A stretch of 64,000 nucleotides of DNA, from positions 62,001-126,000 of the forward strand of contig JAJXXT010000120.1 in the NCBI GenBank assembly GCA_021780935.1. Direction: 5' to 3'. The position numbers and the translations under genes were made by a program. Below the pieces are notes generated by a model. It was not told where the DNA came from. It ran no database searches and was given only the letters and a program-made list of their open reading frames with translations. Shown here one piece after another: positions 45,277 through 55,973 of the stretch (the first letter of the stretch is position 1; each line of letters begins with the position of its first letter). This stretch comes from Pseudomonadota bacterium. GTDB lineage: Bacteria; Pseudomonadota; Alphaproteobacteria; Acetobacterales; Acetobacteraceae.

Positions 45277-46194
45277 CTATGCCGCCTTCACGCCCGCCGC
45301 AGCGGCGACCTCGGCCGCAAAATCGTCGGCCTTCTTCTCGATACCCTCGCCGAGCTGGAATCGCGCAAAGCCGGTGATCGCGATGCCGGACTTCTTTGCG
45401 ACTGCGCGCACCCGGCTCTCACCATCATGCACCCAGACCTGCTCCAGCAGCACCACTTCCTCGTAATATTTGCGCACCCGGCCCTCGACCATCTTTTCGA
45501 TGATCGCCTCCGGCTTGCCGGATGCGCGTGCCTGCTCGGACAGCACCGCCTTTTCGCGCTCCAGCGCCGCAGGATCGACATCGGCCACGTCGAGCGCATC
45601 CGGGCGCGCGGCCGCGACATGCATGCCCACCTGGCGGCCGAGCTGCTCCAGTGCCGACAGCTCACCGTCGCCCTCGATCGCCGCAAGCACGCCGATTTTT
45701 CCGAGGCCAGGCTTCACCGCGGCATGCACATAGGTGGCAACGGCCCCCTTGCTCACCGAAAGAACTCTGGCACGACGGATATTCATGTTCTCGCCGATCG
45801 TCGCGACGAGCTGCGTCAGCTCCTCCGCCACGGTCCGGCCGGCACCGGGATAGGCCGCAGCGCCGATGGCCGCGATATCCTCGCCCACCGCCAGCGCCAC
45901 CTTGGCGACTTCGCCGACAAACATCTGGAACTGCTCGTTGCGGGCGACGAAGTCGGTCTCGGCGTTGACCTCGACCATCGCCGCTTTGCCCGCCATCGAG
46001 GCGACGCCGATCAGCCCCTCGGCCGCGACCCGGCCGCTCTTCTTCGCCGCCGCCGACAGGCCCTTCTTGCGCAGCCAGTCGATCGCTTCCTCCATGTTGC
46101 CGCCCGCCTCGACCAGCGCCTTCTTGCAGTCGCCGAAGCCAGCGCCCGTCCGGTCGCGCAGATCCTTCACCAGGCTCGCGGAAATCTCGACCAT
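45277..46194 (-). CDS. tsf: Translation elongation factor Ts
   Basis: Nucleotide exchange factor for EF-Tu. 305 residues. Signatures [39 protein letters not shown] and [16 protein letters not shown] at the N-terminus; two core subdomains follow. It is downstream of rpsB with a 73-bp gap, the normal pairing, but pyrH-frr do not follow and lie 33 kb to the left on the plus strand. Confidence 0.97.
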   Translation of the reverse strand: MVEISASLVKDLRDRTGAGFGDCKKALVEAGGNMEEAIDWLRKKGLSAAAKKSGRVAAEGLIGVASMAGKAAMVEVNAETDFVARNEQFQMFVGEVAKVALAVGEDIAAIGAAAYPGAGRTVAEELTQLVATIGENMNIRRARVLSVSKGAVATYVHAAVKPGLGKIGVLAAIEGDGELSALEQLGRQVGMHVAAARPDALDVADVDPAALEREKAVLSEQARASGKPEAIIEKMVEGRVRKYYEEVVLLEQVWVHDGESRVRAVAKKSGIAITGFARFQLGEGIEKKADDFAAEVAAAAGVKAA

Positions 46195-46267
46195 CGCACA
46201 CTCCCTTTCGCGGCCATCGGGCCCGACATCGTCGCGCCCAATGTCGCTTTACTGTCAGAACAATGAG

Positions 46268-47014
46268 TTAGACGGCTTCGCCAACCGGTTCGGCGGCGGC
46301 CCCGATATCCTTGCCGGAGGCCTGCATCTCGGCCGAAATCCCGTCGAGCACCGCGCCGGCGATCAGGTCGCAATACAGCCCAATCGCGCGGATGGCATCG
46401 TCGTTACCGGGAATCGGGAAGGTAATGCCCTTGGGGTCGGAGTTGCTGTCAATCACGGCAATGACCGGAATGCCCAGCTTATTGGCCTCCTCGACCGCCA
46501 ACTTCTCCTTGTTGGTGTCGATGATGAAAAGGATGTCCGGCAGCCCGCCCATGTCCTTGATGCCGCCCAGCGCCTTCTCCAGCGCGTCGCGGTCACGGGT
46601 GATCTCCAGCACTTCCTTCTTGGTCAAACCTGCCGTGTCGCCGGACAGCAGCTCTTCGGTCTGGCGCAGGCGCTTGATACTGCCGGTGATCGTCTTCCAG
46701 TTGGTCAGCGTGCCGCCAAGCCAGCGATGATTGACGTAATACTGGCCGCAGCGCCGGGCGGCATCCGCCACCAGGTCCGCCGCCGCACGTTTGGTTCCGA
46801 CGAACAGCACGCGTCCGCCATTTGCAACGATGCCCCTCACTTCGCGCAGGGCTCGCTCCAGCATCGGTTGAGTTTGCTGCAGGTCGATGATGTGCACCTG
46901 GTTGCGGACGCCATAGAGATACGGCGCCATGCGCGGATTCCAGCGGCGCGTGTGGTGGCCGAAATGGACGCCAGCCTCGAGCAGTTGGCGCAGAGAAACG
47001 TCTGGCATTGCCAT
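46268..47014 (-). CDS. rpsB: 30S ribosomal protein S2
   Basis: 248 residues. Signatures [55 protein letters not shown] and [39 protein letters not shown] 47014 follows AGGAAAGG; ATG 47008 is also in frame. The 165-bp leader to the next gene contains a small hairpin (CCGGGC-AACC-GCCCGG) that could take part in autoregulation, though I do not recognise a known leader motif. Confidence 0.97.
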   Translation of the reverse strand: MAMPDVSLRQLLEAGVHFGHHTRRWNPRMAPYLYGVRNQVHIIDLQQTQPMLERALREVRGIVANGGRVLFVGTKRAAADLVADAARRCGQYYVNHRWLGGTLTNWKTITGSIKRLRQTEELLSGDTAGLTKKEVLEITRDRDALEKALGGIKDMGGLPDILFIIDTNKEKLAVEEANKLGIPVIAVIDSNSDPKGITFPIPGNDDAIRAIGLYCDLIAGAVLDGISAEMQASGKDIGAAAEPVGEAV

Positions 47015-47179
47015 TATAATGGCCTTTCCTGTCAGCCGGTTGGGCCTCCGCGGGGCGTCGAGCTGCACCGGCTGCCTCTCAGGAAGGCTGCCCCGCGTGT
47101 GAAGTCCGGGCAACCGCCCGGCAGCGGCGATATGGCAAAGCCCGAGCCCCCGCGCAACCCCGCCCCGGTGAAACGCCCG

Positions 47180-47839
47180 TCAACCGCAGATCCGGGCGAG
47201 ACGCGCAAGCCCACCCTGCGGCCCGCCGGGCAGTCGAACGCGGCCTTTCGCGATCAGATTATCGAGGCCGAGACTCCGCCCCGCACGCACCTGCGCGAAC
47301 AGCAACTGGGTGAAGATGAGGCCAACATAGGTCCATGGCCATTCCGTCGGGTCGTTGTAAAGCCCGATCAGCAGGTTGAACACGAACAGGGCGCCGATCC
47401 AGCCTGCGAACCGGTTGAACAATCCCAGAGCAAACGCCAGCGTCAAGGCAATTTCCAGCAGATAAACCAGCGGGTTGGTGATCCCGATCAACCGCAGCAT
47501 CACGTGCATGAAGTCGGCATGAAGCTGAAACGAGCTGTATTTCACGGTCTGGGTGAGCCAGTATTTGAATCCTCCGGAGACCGGGAGCGGCAGCTTCCAC
47601 AGCGTGCCCTGGTACCACATTCCGCTCAGAACGATGCGCATCGCCGCATTTCCGAGATGATGTGCGGACCTTTGTTCGGCATCTGCCCGCCAGTTCATCA
47701 GCCCAACCGTGATGGCCCCGATCAGCACCAGCCAATAGAACGCCGCCGTCAGAATCCCCCCCGTTGGCCCTAGATTCACTTGATCCCCGGTCTGCCCGGT
47801 CAGTAACTGGAAGAAAGTGTGAAAAAAATTGTCGCGCAT
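47180..47839 (-). CDS. DoxX/DoxD-like membrane protein
   Basis: 219 residues with four or five hydrophobic helices. The region from FKYWLTQTVKYSSFQLHADFMHVMLRLIGITNPLVYLLEIALTLAFALGLFNRFAGWIG resembles the DoxX superfamily and the DoxD small subunit of thiosulfate:quinone oxidoreductase. Substrate and partner are unknown. It lies between a nucleoside phosphorylase and rpsB, all on the minus strand. Possible link: the SoeABC-like sulfite enzyme in the same window, which is only circumstantial. Confidence 0.7.
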   Translation of the reverse strand: MRDNFFHTFFQLLTGQTGDQVNLGPTGGILTAAFYWLVLIGAITVGLMNWRADAEQRSAHHLGNAAMRIVLSGMWYQGTLWKLPLPVSGGFKYWLTQTVKYSSFQLHADFMHVMLRLIGITNPLVYLLEIALTLAFALGLFNRFAGWIGALFVFNLLIGLYNDPTEWPWTYVGLIFTQLLFAQVRAGRSLGLDNLIAKGRVRLPGGPQGGLARLARICG

Positions 47840-47854
47840 CGCCCGTCCCCCGTT

Positions 47855-48637
47855 TCAGAGCAGCATTGTCAGTGCGGTCACTACCGCCCGCGTCGCCATC
47901 GCCCCCATTGCCTCGCCTTTCTCAAAGTCTCCCTCGTCCTGGGCCATGGTGTTGGTTACGTGGGCGAGGCACAGCACGCGCCGCCCGCGCGCGCGGGCGA
48001 AGGCGTAAAGCCCGGCCGCCTCCATCTCGACAGCCAGCACCCCGACCTCGCGCGCCGCGGCGATCGCGACCTCGGTTTCGCGAAACGGGGCATCCGTCGT
48101 CCAGGCCATTCCCATATGAGCGTTGATACCGGCCTGAGCCAGCACTGCGGTCGCTGCGGCAGTCAGCTCGGGCTCGGCCTCGACCGTCTCGGCCGGCGGC
48201 AGATAATGGCCACTCGTCCCTTCGTCGCGCAGAGCGCGGTCGATCACCACGAAATAAGGCGGCCGACCGGCTGGCAGGATTTGCCCCGCGGATGTGATGC
48301 TGATGAGAAGCTGGCAGCCGCTGGCGAAAAGCTGCTCGGCAACGAGCACTGCGAAGGGCGCGCCGACGGCCAGCGGAACGACACCCACCTCCACCCCAGC
48401 CGCTCGCATCAGCGTCATCGTCGTATGATAGCAGGCCCAACCGGGATGGCGTTGCGCCTCACCCGATTGCTCGAGTGCCCGCACGAGGTCGCCATCCGGG
48501 TCGAGCACGCAGATCGCCGGCACCGCCACGTCCGGCAAGCCCTTCTGCCGCCGCGCCTCCCGCAGCAGGTTCGCAGGTTCGAACACGCTCGCGGCGCGGT
48601 GGTCGCGCTTGGGTAAGATCATCGCTGACTGGTCCAT
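47855..48637 (-). CDS. Nucleoside phosphorylase (PNP/UDP family)
   Basis: 260 residues. Phosphorolysis of a nucleoside to base and ribose 1-phosphate. The family core is seen in CYHTTMTLMRAAGVEVGVVPLAVGAPFAVLVAEQLFASG, ISITSAGQI and the C-terminal VLAVEMEAAGLYAFARARG, whose MEAAG residues bind the ribose. Uridine phosphorylase-like by overall pattern, but specificity cannot be set. Divergent from the methyltransferase gene by 47 bp. Confidence 0.83.
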   Translation of the reverse strand: MDQSAMILPKRDHRAASVFEPANLLREARRQKGLPDVAVPAICVLDPDGDLVRALEQSGEAQRHPGWACYHTTMTLMRAAGVEVGVVPLAVGAPFAVLVAEQLFASGCQLLISITSAGQILPAGRPPYFVVIDRALRDEGTSGHYLPPAETVEAEPELTAAATAVLAQAGINAHMGMAWTTDAPFRETEVAIAAAREVGVLAVEMEAAGLYAFARARGRRVLCLAHVTNTMAQDEGDFEKGEAMGAMATRAVVTALTMLL

Positions 48638-48684
48638 GCCATGGTATCCTATGTCCCGGTGGAAACGTTACAGGACAACGTAAA

Positions 48685-49314
48685 ATGGACCGCAATGCTG
48701 AACGCGTCTGGCATTGGCGCGACGTCTGGGCTCGCCGCAAACTCGAGGACGTAAGCTGGTTTCAGAAACGCCCTGAGGTTTCCCTGGATCTCATCGCGCG
48801 CTCCCGCCTCGCCTCGCATGATCCAGTGATCGATGTCGGTGGCGGCGCGTCCCGACTGGCCGTTGACCTGCGGGCCGGTGGCCACACCGACGTCACGGTC
48901 CTCGACATCGCGCCGGAGGCGCTGGCCGCCGCGCGCACCGAAGCGGGCCCGGATGCGTGGCACATTGCCTGGATCGCCGCCGATATCCTGAGTTGGCGGC
49001 CACAGCGCCGCTACGCGCTGTGGCACGATCGCGCCGTGTTCCACTTTCTGACCGAGGCGGCTGACCGTGAACGTTACGTTGAGGTCATGGCCGCCGCCAT
49101 TGCCCCTGGCGGGCAGGCGATCATGGCAACCTTCGCGCCCGACGGTCCGGATCACTGTTCGGGCCTGCCGGTGCAACGCCATGACGCCCAATCGTTGCTA
49201 GAGGCCCTCGGCCCGCGCTTCGTCATCGATGAAACATTACGTGAAGAGCACCGAACGCCCACCGGCGTGGTGCAACATTTCTGCTGGTCGCTGGTTTCGA
49301 TGAAGTCTTCCTGA
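48685..49314 (+). CDS. Class I SAM-dependent methyltransferase
   Basis: 209 residues. SAM-binding motif [16 protein letters not shown] near 49, then [14 protein letters not shown] (acidic end of strand 2) and [37 protein letters not shown] at the N-terminus is typical of a small-molecule or thiol-type group often annotated as class I methyltransferase. The ATG follows AGGA. Substrate unknown. Confidence 0.85.
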   Translation: MDRNAERVWHWRDVWARRKLEDVSWFQKRPEVSLDLIARSRLASHDPVIDVGGGASRLAVDLRAGGHTDVTVLDIAPEALAAARTEAGPDAWHIAWIAADILSWRPQRRYALWHDRAVFHFLTEAADRERYVEVMAAAIAPGGQAIMATFAPDGPDHCSGLPVQRHDAQSLLEALGPRFVIDETLREEHRTPTGVVQHFCWSLVSMKSS

Positions 49315-49318
49315 AGCT

Positions 49319-49360
49319 CTTGTCATTGGCGGTTGGCTGCCTGGACGTCACGATGACAAG
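49319..49360. promoter_or_regulatory. Inverted repeat CTTGTCAT-N26-ATGACAAG before adc
   Basis: Perfect 8-bp arms at 49319-49326 and 49353-49360, in the 85-bp gap upstream of the acetoacetate decarboxylase gene. Two half-sites 34 bp apart could bind a looping or tetrameric regulator, or the RNA could fold. No promoter hexamers stand out. Confidence 0.4.
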
Positions 49361-49399
49361 GGCCCAAGAAGCTTGCGCAACCGAGAACTGGAGCTTCGC

Positions 49400-50137
49400 A
49401 TGGACATCGAGACGATCCGCAAAACGGCCTTCGCGATGCCGCTCACCGCCCCAGCCTTTCCCATGGGCCCGTATCGCTTCGTCGATCGACAATATTTTAT
49501 CATCACCTACCGCACCGACCCCAAAGTGCTTGAGCGGATCGTTCCTGCACCGCTCAGGCCGGCATCGGACATCGTCAAATATGAAATCATCCGCATGCCG
49601 GACTCGACAGGATTCGGTGACTATACCGAGAGTGGGCAGGTCATTCCCGTAACGCTCAACGGCAAGCAGGGTGCCTACACGCACGCGATGTTCCTCGACG
49701 ATCATCCGCCGATCGCCGGTGGACGCGAGATCTGGGGCTTCCCAAAGAAACTCGCGAAACCCGAGCTCTGCGTGCATATGGACACAATGGTCGGAACGCT
49801 CGATTACGGCCCGGTACGAATCGCCACCGCGACCATGGGCTACAAGCACAAGGCGCTCGACCCCGCCCCCGTGCTTGCCACGCTCTACGAACCGCAATAC
49901 CTGCTGAAGATCATTCCTCATGTGGATGGTTCGGCGCGGGTTTGCGAGCTGGTGGAGTTCCATCTCGAAGACGTGACACTCAAGGGCGCATGGACCGGTC
50001 CCGCCGCGTTGGAGCTGCATCCCCATGCCCTCGCACCGGTCGCCGATTTGCCGGTGCTTGAAGTCGTTTCGGCAACTCATATCGTGGCAGACCTCACGCT
50101 CGGGCTCGGGCGCGTCGTCCTCGACTACCTCGCATAA
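49400..50137 (+). CDS. adc: Acetoacetate decarboxylase
   Basis: Decarboxylates acetoacetate to acetone through a Schiff base. 245 residues. [16 protein letters not shown] places the active-site lysine at 116, next to Lys117 that lowers its pKa, matching Lys115/Lys116 of the clostridial enzyme. Start ATG 49400 follows GGAG; the in-frame codon at 49373 has no site. It is followed after 11 bp by 3-hydroxybutyrate dehydrogenase, so both act on acetoacetate. Confidence 0.92.
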   Translation: MDIETIRKTAFAMPLTAPAFPMGPYRFVDRQYFIITYRTDPKVLERIVPAPLRPASDIVKYEIIRMPDSTGFGDYTESGQVIPVTLNGKQGAYTHAMFLDDHPPIAGGREIWGFPKKLAKPELCVHMDTMVGTLDYGPVRIATATMGYKHKALDPAPVLATLYEPQYLLKIIPHVDGSARVCELVEFHLEDVTLKGAWTGPAALELHPHALAPVADLPVLEVVSATHIVADLTLGLGRVVLDYLA

Positions 50138-50148
50138 AGGAGAAAGAC

Positions 50149-50931
50149 ATGGCTCGCTTCACAGACCAGGTAGCGATCATCACCGGCTCGGCCAGTGGCA
50201 TCGGCAAGGAGATCGCCATCCGCATGGCAGCCGAGGGGGCAACGGTTGTCATCGCCGACCTCAACCTCGCGGCGGCGGAAGCCGCGGCACAGGAGATCGC
50301 CGCCAAAGGGGCACGCACGCTGGCCGTCGCGATGGACGTGACCAACGAGGAGCAGGTCGAGGCCGGCGTCGCCAAAACGATGGCGACGTTCGGGCGGATC
50401 GACGTGCTGGTCAGTAACGCCGGCATCCAGATCGTCAAGCCGCTGCACGAATTTCCTTTCTCGGACTGGAAGAAGCTTCTCTCAATCCACCTCGACGGTG
50501 CCTTCCTCACCACCCGCGCCTGCCTCAAGCACATGTACGCGGCCAAGCGCGGTAGCGTGATCTATATCGGGTCCGTGCACTCCAAGGAGGCCTCGAAACT
50601 CAAGGCCCCTTACGTCACCGCCAAGCACGGTCTGCTCGGCCTCTGCCGCGTGCTGGCGAAAGAGGGGGCGGAATACAACGTCCGCGCCAACGTCGTCTGC
50701 CCTGGCTTCGTGCGCACGCCGCTGGTCGAAAAACAGATACCGGAACAGGCCAAAACGCTCGGCATCTCCGAGGATGAGGTGGTCAAGAAGGTGATGCTCG
50801 GCGAGACCGTCGACGGTGAGTTCACGACCACCGACGACGTGGCCGAGGCGGTGATGTTCTTCGCCGGCCATTCCACCAACGCCTTGACCGGTCAGTCAAT
50901 GATCGTCAGCCACGGTTGGTTCATGGAATAG
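50149..50931 (+). CDS. bdhA: 3-hydroxybutyrate dehydrogenase
   Basis: NAD-dependent interconversion of D-3-hydroxybutyrate and acetoacetate, linked to PHB breakdown. 260 residues, classical [11 protein letters not shown] at 12-19; Ser142, Tyr155 and Lys159; and the family-specific stretch [20 protein letters not shown]. The start has AAAGGAGA. Operon with adc. Confidence 0.94.
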   Translation: MARFTDQVAIITGSASGIGKEIAIRMAAEGATVVIADLNLAAAEAAAQEIAAKGARTLAVAMDVTNEEQVEAGVAKTMATFGRIDVLVSNAGIQIVKPLHEFPFSDWKKLLSIHLDGAFLTTRACLKHMYAAKRGSVIYIGSVHSKEASKLKAPYVTAKHGLLGLCRVLAKEGAEYNVRANVVCPGFVRTPLVEKQIPEQAKTLGISEDEVVKKVMLGETVDGEFTTTDDVAEAVMFFAGHSTNALTGQSMIVSHGWFME

Positions 50932-50953
50932 TCCCGAGTGGCCTCGACGCGGG

Positions 50954-51805
50954 TCAGACGATCCGCGTCGTCTCCGCCCACTTCCAGTAGAGACGCCTGG
51001 CTTCCTGGAAGATCGGGCCGGCGTTGAGGGAACGGCCTTCGAAGCGGTTGCACACGACCAGCTTGCCGTAATTGCCGCAGGAAAAAATCTCATCGGCCGA
51101 ATGCAGATCATCCGCGGTCAGCGCGCCCTCAACTGCCTCGATGCCGGCATCGTTGAGCAGGCCCAGAACGCGCCGGCGCGTAATGCCGGCGAGGAAGGTG
51201 TTGTTCGCCGCCGGCGTCACGACCTTTCCACCCTTGGCGATCATGACGTTGGCAAAGGCAAACTCCGCGATATTGTCCCAGGGATCGCGCATCACCGCGG
51301 CATCGAAGCCGCGCGCCACTGCCTCACGAGTCGCTCGGTCGGAGTTGGGGTAGAGGCAGGCCGCCTTGGCGTCCGTCGGCGCCATCTCGGGTGCCGGGCG
51401 ACGATGCGGCGACAGGGTGGCCGAGAACCCACCGGCCGGCGGCAACGGCGCCTCGAACAGATGCAGCACGAAGCTCGTCGTCGTGCTGGTCGCGGTCAGG
51501 TGGCCACCCGCGCCGTAGAACATCGGCTTGACATAGAGAACCGCGTCCTTGCCCATCCGCCGGATACCCTCGATCGCCAGCGCCTCGATTTCCTCAGGGG
51601 TCATTGCTGGCGCGAGAGCCATGGCACGTGCCGAGTTGACTACACGCGCACAATGGCGGGAAAGGTCGGGGGCCAGCCCCTCAATGGCGCGCGCGCCGTC
51701 AAAAACGACCGAGCCCTGCCAGAAGGCGTGGTCGGCCGGGCCAACCAGACGAGGCGGAACATCGGTCCAGGCACCATCGAACCAGAAGATTTCTTTTCGC
51801 ATCAT
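50954..51805 (-). CDS. Branched-chain aminotransferase-like class IV PLP enzyme
   Basis: 283 residues. Fold-type IV aminotransferase, like IlvE or D-amino-acid transaminase. WQGSVVFDGARAIEG near the N-terminus, the PLP Lys in DAKAACLYPNSDRATREA, and NNTFLAGITRRRVLGLL near 200 with the phosphate-binding turn. Start MMRKEIFWFDGAWTD at 51805 (51802 also possible). A TTGACA lies upstream (51856-51851) without a clear -10. Exact amino acid specificity is not readable. Confidence 0.85.
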   Translation of the reverse strand: MMRKEIFWFDGAWTDVPPRLVGPADHAFWQGSVVFDGARAIEGLAPDLSRHCARVVNSARAMALAPAMTPEEIEALAIEGIRRMGKDAVLYVKPMFYGAGGHLTATSTTTSFVLHLFEAPLPPAGGFSATLSPHRRPAPEMAPTDAKAACLYPNSDRATREAVARGFDAAVMRDPWDNIAEFAFANVMIAKGGKVVTPAANNTFLAGITRRRVLGLLNDAGIEAVEGALTADDLHSADEIFSCGNYGKLVVCNRFEGRSLNAGPIFQEARRLYWKWAETTRIV

Positions 51806-51869
51806 GTAACCCCGCGCTTCTGCTTCCAGGTCGCGCGCAAGACGCCACTGTGTCAACCCGGGATAGCCG

Positions 51870-51894
51870 GTCTAAACGCCTCCTGGCGTTAGAC
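51870..51894 (-). terminator. Hairpin at the dnaE stop codon
   Basis: Read on the minus strand, GTCTAACGCC, loop AGGA, then GGCGTTTAGAC: a 10-bp stem with one bulge that includes the dnaE TAA. No T tract, so it may protect the mRNA end or terminate weakly. Confidence 0.45.
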
Positions 51895-54800
51895 CAGATC
51901 GTCAACGCGCTCGACGCCGGGTAGAAGCTTCATGGCCTGCGCCAGTCGGGGTGAAAGACTCCAGCCGCCGGGCAGCGTCACTTCGACCTCTTTGCCCTCA
52001 GCCAATCGCGGCACCAAAACGATGCGGCCGCGCCCCCTGCCCTCACGCTCCAGCAATGCGCGGATATGTTCCACCGCCTCGGTACGCGCCAGCCATACGC
52101 GAAAGCCGCCCCCGGCCTTCGCGGCAGCGGCATCGAGCAGCCCGACCTGGTTGGCGGTGATCCGAAGCGTCTCACCTTCGAGCCGAATATCCGCTTCCAC
52201 CAAAATGGCGTTGCCCGCCGCCAGCGTCTCACGCACGCGCGACAGCAGTTCGGAAAACACCGTGACCTCAAAACTCCCGCCGGAATCAGAAAGCCTCACC
52301 CAGGCCATGCGCGTGCCTGTACGGGTGAAACGCTCCTTCGCTCCGAGTACCAGGCCCGCAAGACGTACCCGCGCGGCACCGGCCTCGGCACGCTGCGCCA
52401 GCCGATTCGAGGGGACGACCAGCAGTCGGCGCAGAACCGACGCATAGGCGTCCAGCGGATGCGCCGTGAGATGAAAGCCGATGGCCTCCGCCTCCTGCGC
52501 CAGCCGATCCATCGATGGCCAATCGGGCATCGCGGGGAGGCGCAGCTTTTCGGGTTCGTTATCGGCAACGCCAAACAGGCCCACTTGACCCGAGGCTCGC
52601 TCTTCGCTGTTGGCATGCGCGCGACGCAGCAGCATCTCCGCACCGGCAAAGACCGAGGCGCGGTTCTGCTCCAGCAAATCAAACGCACCGGCGCGCGCCA
52701 GATTTTCGATCTGCATCTTGTTCAGCGCCTGCGGCTCCACGCGTGCCGCAAAATCGGCCAGGCTCGCAAACGGGCGACCTGCGCGCGCCCGAACCACCTC
52801 GCGCATCGCCGCCATACCCACACGCTTCACCGCCGCAAGTCCGTAACGGATAGCAAACGAGCCATCTGTCCGCCGCTCCAGCTTGAAGTCGGCGTCGCTC
52901 GCGTTGATGCAGGGAGGCAGGATCCTAATGCCCATACGCGACGCCTCCTGCAGCAGCGACGCAAGACGATCAGTATTGTTTATCGCAAGCGACATGCATG
53001 CGGCGATAAAAGCCTCCCGATGGTTGGCCTTCATCCACGCCGTCTGCCATGACACCACGGCATAAGCCGCCGCGTGCGGCTTGTTGAAGCCGTATTCAGC
53101 AAACTTTGCCATCAAGTCAAAGACTTCGCCAGCCGTCGCGGCCGGAATGCCACGCGCCGTCGCGCCATCAAGGAAAATCTGCCGTTGCGCCTCCATCTCG
53201 CTGGCAATCTTCTTACCCATAGCGCGGCGCAGCAGGTCCGCTCCGCCCAACGTGTAGCCCGCCATCCGCTGGGCAATCGACATCACCTGTTCCTGGTAGA
53301 CCATGATTCCATAGGTCTCGCCCAGGATATCCTGCAGTTCGGGATGCGGCACATCCCACTTCTCGCCATGCTTGCGCGCGCAGTAGGCTGGAATGTTTGC
53401 CATTGGTCCTGGCCGGTAGAGCGCACCGGCGGCAATCAGGTCCTCGATCCGGTCGGGCCGCATCTGCCGCAGCACGTCTCGCATGCCCTGGCCTTCGAAC
53501 TGGAAGACGCCTCCCGCGTCCCCCTTCTGCAGCATATCCCACGTCTTGGCGTCGTCGAACGGTAGCCGCTCAACGTCCACGTGAATGCCTTCCCCCGCCA
53601 AAAAGTCCTGCGCACGCCTGAGAATGGTCAATGTCGTCAGACCCAGGAAGTCAAACTTCACCAAGCCCGCTTGTTCAATATATTTCATCGAGTATTGCGT
53701 CACGATCATGTCGGAGCGCGGGTCGCGATAAACGGGCACCAGTTCCATCAGTGGCCGATCGCCGATTACCACACCCGCGGCATGCGTACTCGCGTGCCGA
53801 TAAAGCCCTTCAAGCTGTTGTGCTATCGAAAGTAATCGTGCAATCGCTTCATCGTCCTGCTGCAGCTGCTGAAGACGCTTCTCGCCGGCTATTGCCTCTG
53901 AAAGCGTCACCGGCTTTGCCGGGTTGTTGGGGATCAGCTCAGCAACCTTGTTGACATGTCCGAAGGTAAGCCCGAGCACGCGGCCGACATCACGCACAGC
54001 CGCGCGAGCCTGTAGCTTTCCAAACGTAATGATTTGTGCCACCCGATCCGAGCCGTAGCGCTGACGCACATACGCAATCACCTCATCGCGCCGGTCCTGA
54101 CAGAAATCGATGTCGAAGTCCGGCATCGACACACGCTCGGGATTAAGAAAGCGCTCGAACAGGAGATTGTAATGTAGTGGATCAAGATCGGTTATGGTCA
54201 GTGCCCAGGCAACGATCGACCCGGCCCCCGAACCACGGCCAGGTCCCACGGGAATGTTCTGCGATTTCGCCCATTGGATGAAATCCGCCACGATGAGGAA
54301 ATAGCCGGGGAAGCCCATCTTCTCGATCACGCCGAGCTCAAAGCGGAGGCGGTCATTATAAGGCGCACGGTCGGAGATGCCGCTCGCGGACAGCCGTTTC
54401 TCCAATCCCTCCTGCGCCATTTCCCGCAGCGTGTCTGCCTCGCTCATCCCCTCCCGAATATCGGGATAGGTCGGCAGCATGGGGCGACATGTTTGCGCCA
54501 TTGCAGAACACAGGCGAGCAATGGCGAGGGAGTTGTCGCACGCATCGGGCAAATCGCTGAAGGTCGCTCGCATGGCGGCCGGTGGCTTGAACCATGCCTC
54601 GGCACTGACCCGCCGCCGCGTGGGGTCCGCAAGCTGTCGTCCCTCGGCGATGCACAGCAGGGCCGCATGCGCCTCATGCATTGAGGGGGCGTCGAAAAAG
54701 CATTCGTTGGTTGCGACAATCGGCAACGCTGCATCATCGGCAAGCGTCAGCAAGCCAGGTTCAATCGCCTTGTCGATATCATTCCCATGACGGACTAACT

Positions 54801-55293
54801 CAACCGCGAGATAGGACCCGAACGCCTCCTTGAACGCCGAGAGAAGCCGGCCAGCATCCTGAACACGCCCATCTGCGAGCAGCCGGCCGAGCGGTCCATC
54901 CGGGCCACCCGTCAGAAGAAACAGCCCATCGGAGTGCCGCTGCAAGTGGGCCAGAGTTATGTGCGCCCGCTCGCCTGGCGGCGTTTCCATATACCCGCGC
55001 GATGACAGGAACTGGAGGGAGTTCATTCCCACCGCGGTACGGGCAAGTGCGACAACCGGCGCCGTGATGCCACCGTCCGCCAGCAACAACTGACAGCCTA
55101 TGATCGGCTGGATACCGGCCGAGACACAGGCCTGAGAGAACTCGATGGCACCGAACAGGTTTCCTGTGTCCGCGATGGCAACCGCAGGCATTGCCGCCTT
55201 CCGCGCCAGGTCAGGGATTTTTCCGCACTTAATGGCTCCCTCACTCAGAGAATAGCTGCTGTGTACTCTCAGATGGACAAACCCTCCGTTCAT
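51889..55293 (-). CDS. dnaE: DNA polymerase III subunit alpha
   Basis: Replicative polymerase, 1134 residues. N-terminal PHP domain ([18 protein letters not shown]), the C-family palm with [18 protein letters not shown] and catalytic aspartates in [13 protein letters not shown], the third Asp near LVKFDFLGL, the helix-hairpin-helix region, and a C-terminal OB fold ([18 protein letters not shown]). Start [10 protein letters not shown] is coupled to the lolD stop (ATGA). Local GC is lower than in the left half of the window. Confidence 0.98.
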   Translation of the reverse strand: MNGGFVHLRVHSSYSLSEGAIKCGKIPDLARKAAMPAVAIADTGNLFGAIEFSQACVSAGIQPIIGCQLLLADGGITAPVVALARTAVGMNSLQFLSSRGYMETPPGERAHITLAHLQRHSDGLFLLTGGPDGPLGRLLADGRVQDAGRLLSAFKEAFGSYLAVELVRHGNDIDKAIEPGLLTLADDAALPIVATNECFFDAPSMHEAHAALLCIAEGRQLADPTRRRVSAEAWFKPPAAMRATFSDLPDACDNSLAIARLCSAMAQTCRPMLPTYPDIREGMSEADTLREMAQEGLEKRLSASGISDRAPYNDRLRFELGVIEKMGFPGYFLIVADFIQWAKSQNIPVGPGRGSGAGSIVAWALTITDLDPLHYNLLFERFLNPERVSMPDFDIDFCQDRRDEVIAYVRQRYGSDRVAQIITFGKLQARAAVRDVGRVLGLTFGHVNKVAELIPNNPAKPVTLSEAIAGEKRLQQLQQDDEAIARLLSIAQQLEGLYRHASTHAAGVVIGDRPLMELVPVYRDPRSDMIVTQYSMKYIEQAGLVKFDFLGLTTLTILRRAQDFLAGEGIHVDVERLPFDDAKTWDMLQKGDAGGVFQFEGQGMRDVLRQMRPDRIEDLIAAGALYRPGPMANIPAYCARKHGEKWDVPHPELQDILGETYGIMVYQEQVMSIAQRMAGYTLGGADLLRRAMGKKIASEMEAQRQIFLDGATARGIPAATAGEVFDLMAKFAEYGFNKPHAAAYAVVSWQTAWMKANHREAFIAACMSLAINNTDRLASLLQEASRMGIRILPPCINASDADFKLERRTDGSFAIRYGLAAVKRVGMAAMREVVRARAGRPFASLADFAARVEPQALNKMQIENLARAGAFDLLEQNRASVFAGAEMLLRRAHANSEERASGQVGLFGVADNEPEKLRLPAMPDWPSMDRLAQEAEAIGFHLTAHPLDAYASVLRRLLVVPSNRLAQRAEAGAARVRLAGLVLGAKERFTRTGTRMAWVRLSDSGGSFEVTVFSELLSRVRETLAAGNAILVEADIRLEGETLRITANQVGLLDAAAAKAGGGFRVWLARTEAVEHIRALLEREGRGRGRIVLVPRLAEGKEVEVTLPGGWSLSPRLAQAMKLLPGVERVDDLV

Positions 55294-55973
55294 GGCAGCA
55301 CCTCGACGCGTCCCGCATGCAAAGTCACCCGGCGATCCATGCGCGCGGCAAGATCAGGGTTATGGGTCGCTATGAGCGCGGCCACGTTTTGATCCCGAAG
55401 GGTCTGCATCAACTGCGCAAAAACAACCTCCGCGGTCTCGACGTCCAAATTGCCCGTCGGCTCGTCCGCAAGCAGCAGAACCGGATTGTTGGCGAGAGCG
55501 CGCGCAATGGCTACCCTCTGTTGCTCCCCACCGGAAAGGCGCGTCGGCGTATGATCCAGCCGGTGCCCGAGGCCGAAGCTTTCCAGTAGAGCCTTGCTTC
55601 GTGCGGCGGCCTCGCCATAGCTTTTTCCTGCAATCATCTGCGGCAGCACCACGTTCTCCAGCGCGGAAAACTCTCGCAGGAGATGATGGAACTGATAGAC
55701 GAAGCCAACTGCATCGCGGCGCAGAGCGCTCCGGTCGCGATCTGCCATCGCCATCGTCGGGCGCCCCAGCACAAATACGTCCCCAGCGTCCGGCCGCTCC
55801 AGCAGACCTGCCAAATGCAACAGCGTCGATTTGCCGGCCCCCGACGGTGCTACCATTGCCACTGCTTCACCGGCCCCGAGTGCAAGCTCCACGCTTCGCA
55901 ACACCTCAAGCCGCACATCGCCATTGCGATAGGTTCGCACGACGTTGGCAAGACGCAATATTGGCTCAACCAT
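55290..55973 (-). CDS. lolD: Lipoprotein-releasing ABC transporter ATP-binding protein
   Basis: ATPase of the LolCDE complex that detaches lipoproteins from the inner membrane for LolA. 227 residues from ATG 55973. Walker [10 protein letters not shown] (first Gly is Ala, as in other alphaproteobacterial LolD), Q-loop [16 protein letters not shown] with the LolD-specific sequence, signature LSGGEQQR, Walker [13 protein letters not shown], switch His in ATHNPDL. Overlaps lolC by 8 bp and dnaE by 4 bp. Confidence 0.95.
   Translation of the reverse strand: MVEPILRLANVVRTYRNGDVRLEVLRSVELALGAGEAVAMVAPSGAGKSTLLHLAGLLERPDAGDVFVLGRPTMAMADRDRSALRRDAVGFVYQFHHLLREFSALENVVLPQMIAGKSYGEAAARSKALLESFGLGHRLDHTPTRLSGGEQQRVAIARALANNPVLLLADEPTGNLDVETAEVVFAQLMQTLRDQNVAALIATHNPDLAARMDRRVTLHAGRVEVLP

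Noticed and set aside
47015..47179. Known S2 leader or riboswitch before rpsB
   Set aside because: There is a 6-bp hairpin only; I could not match a described leader, so no RNA feature is claimed.
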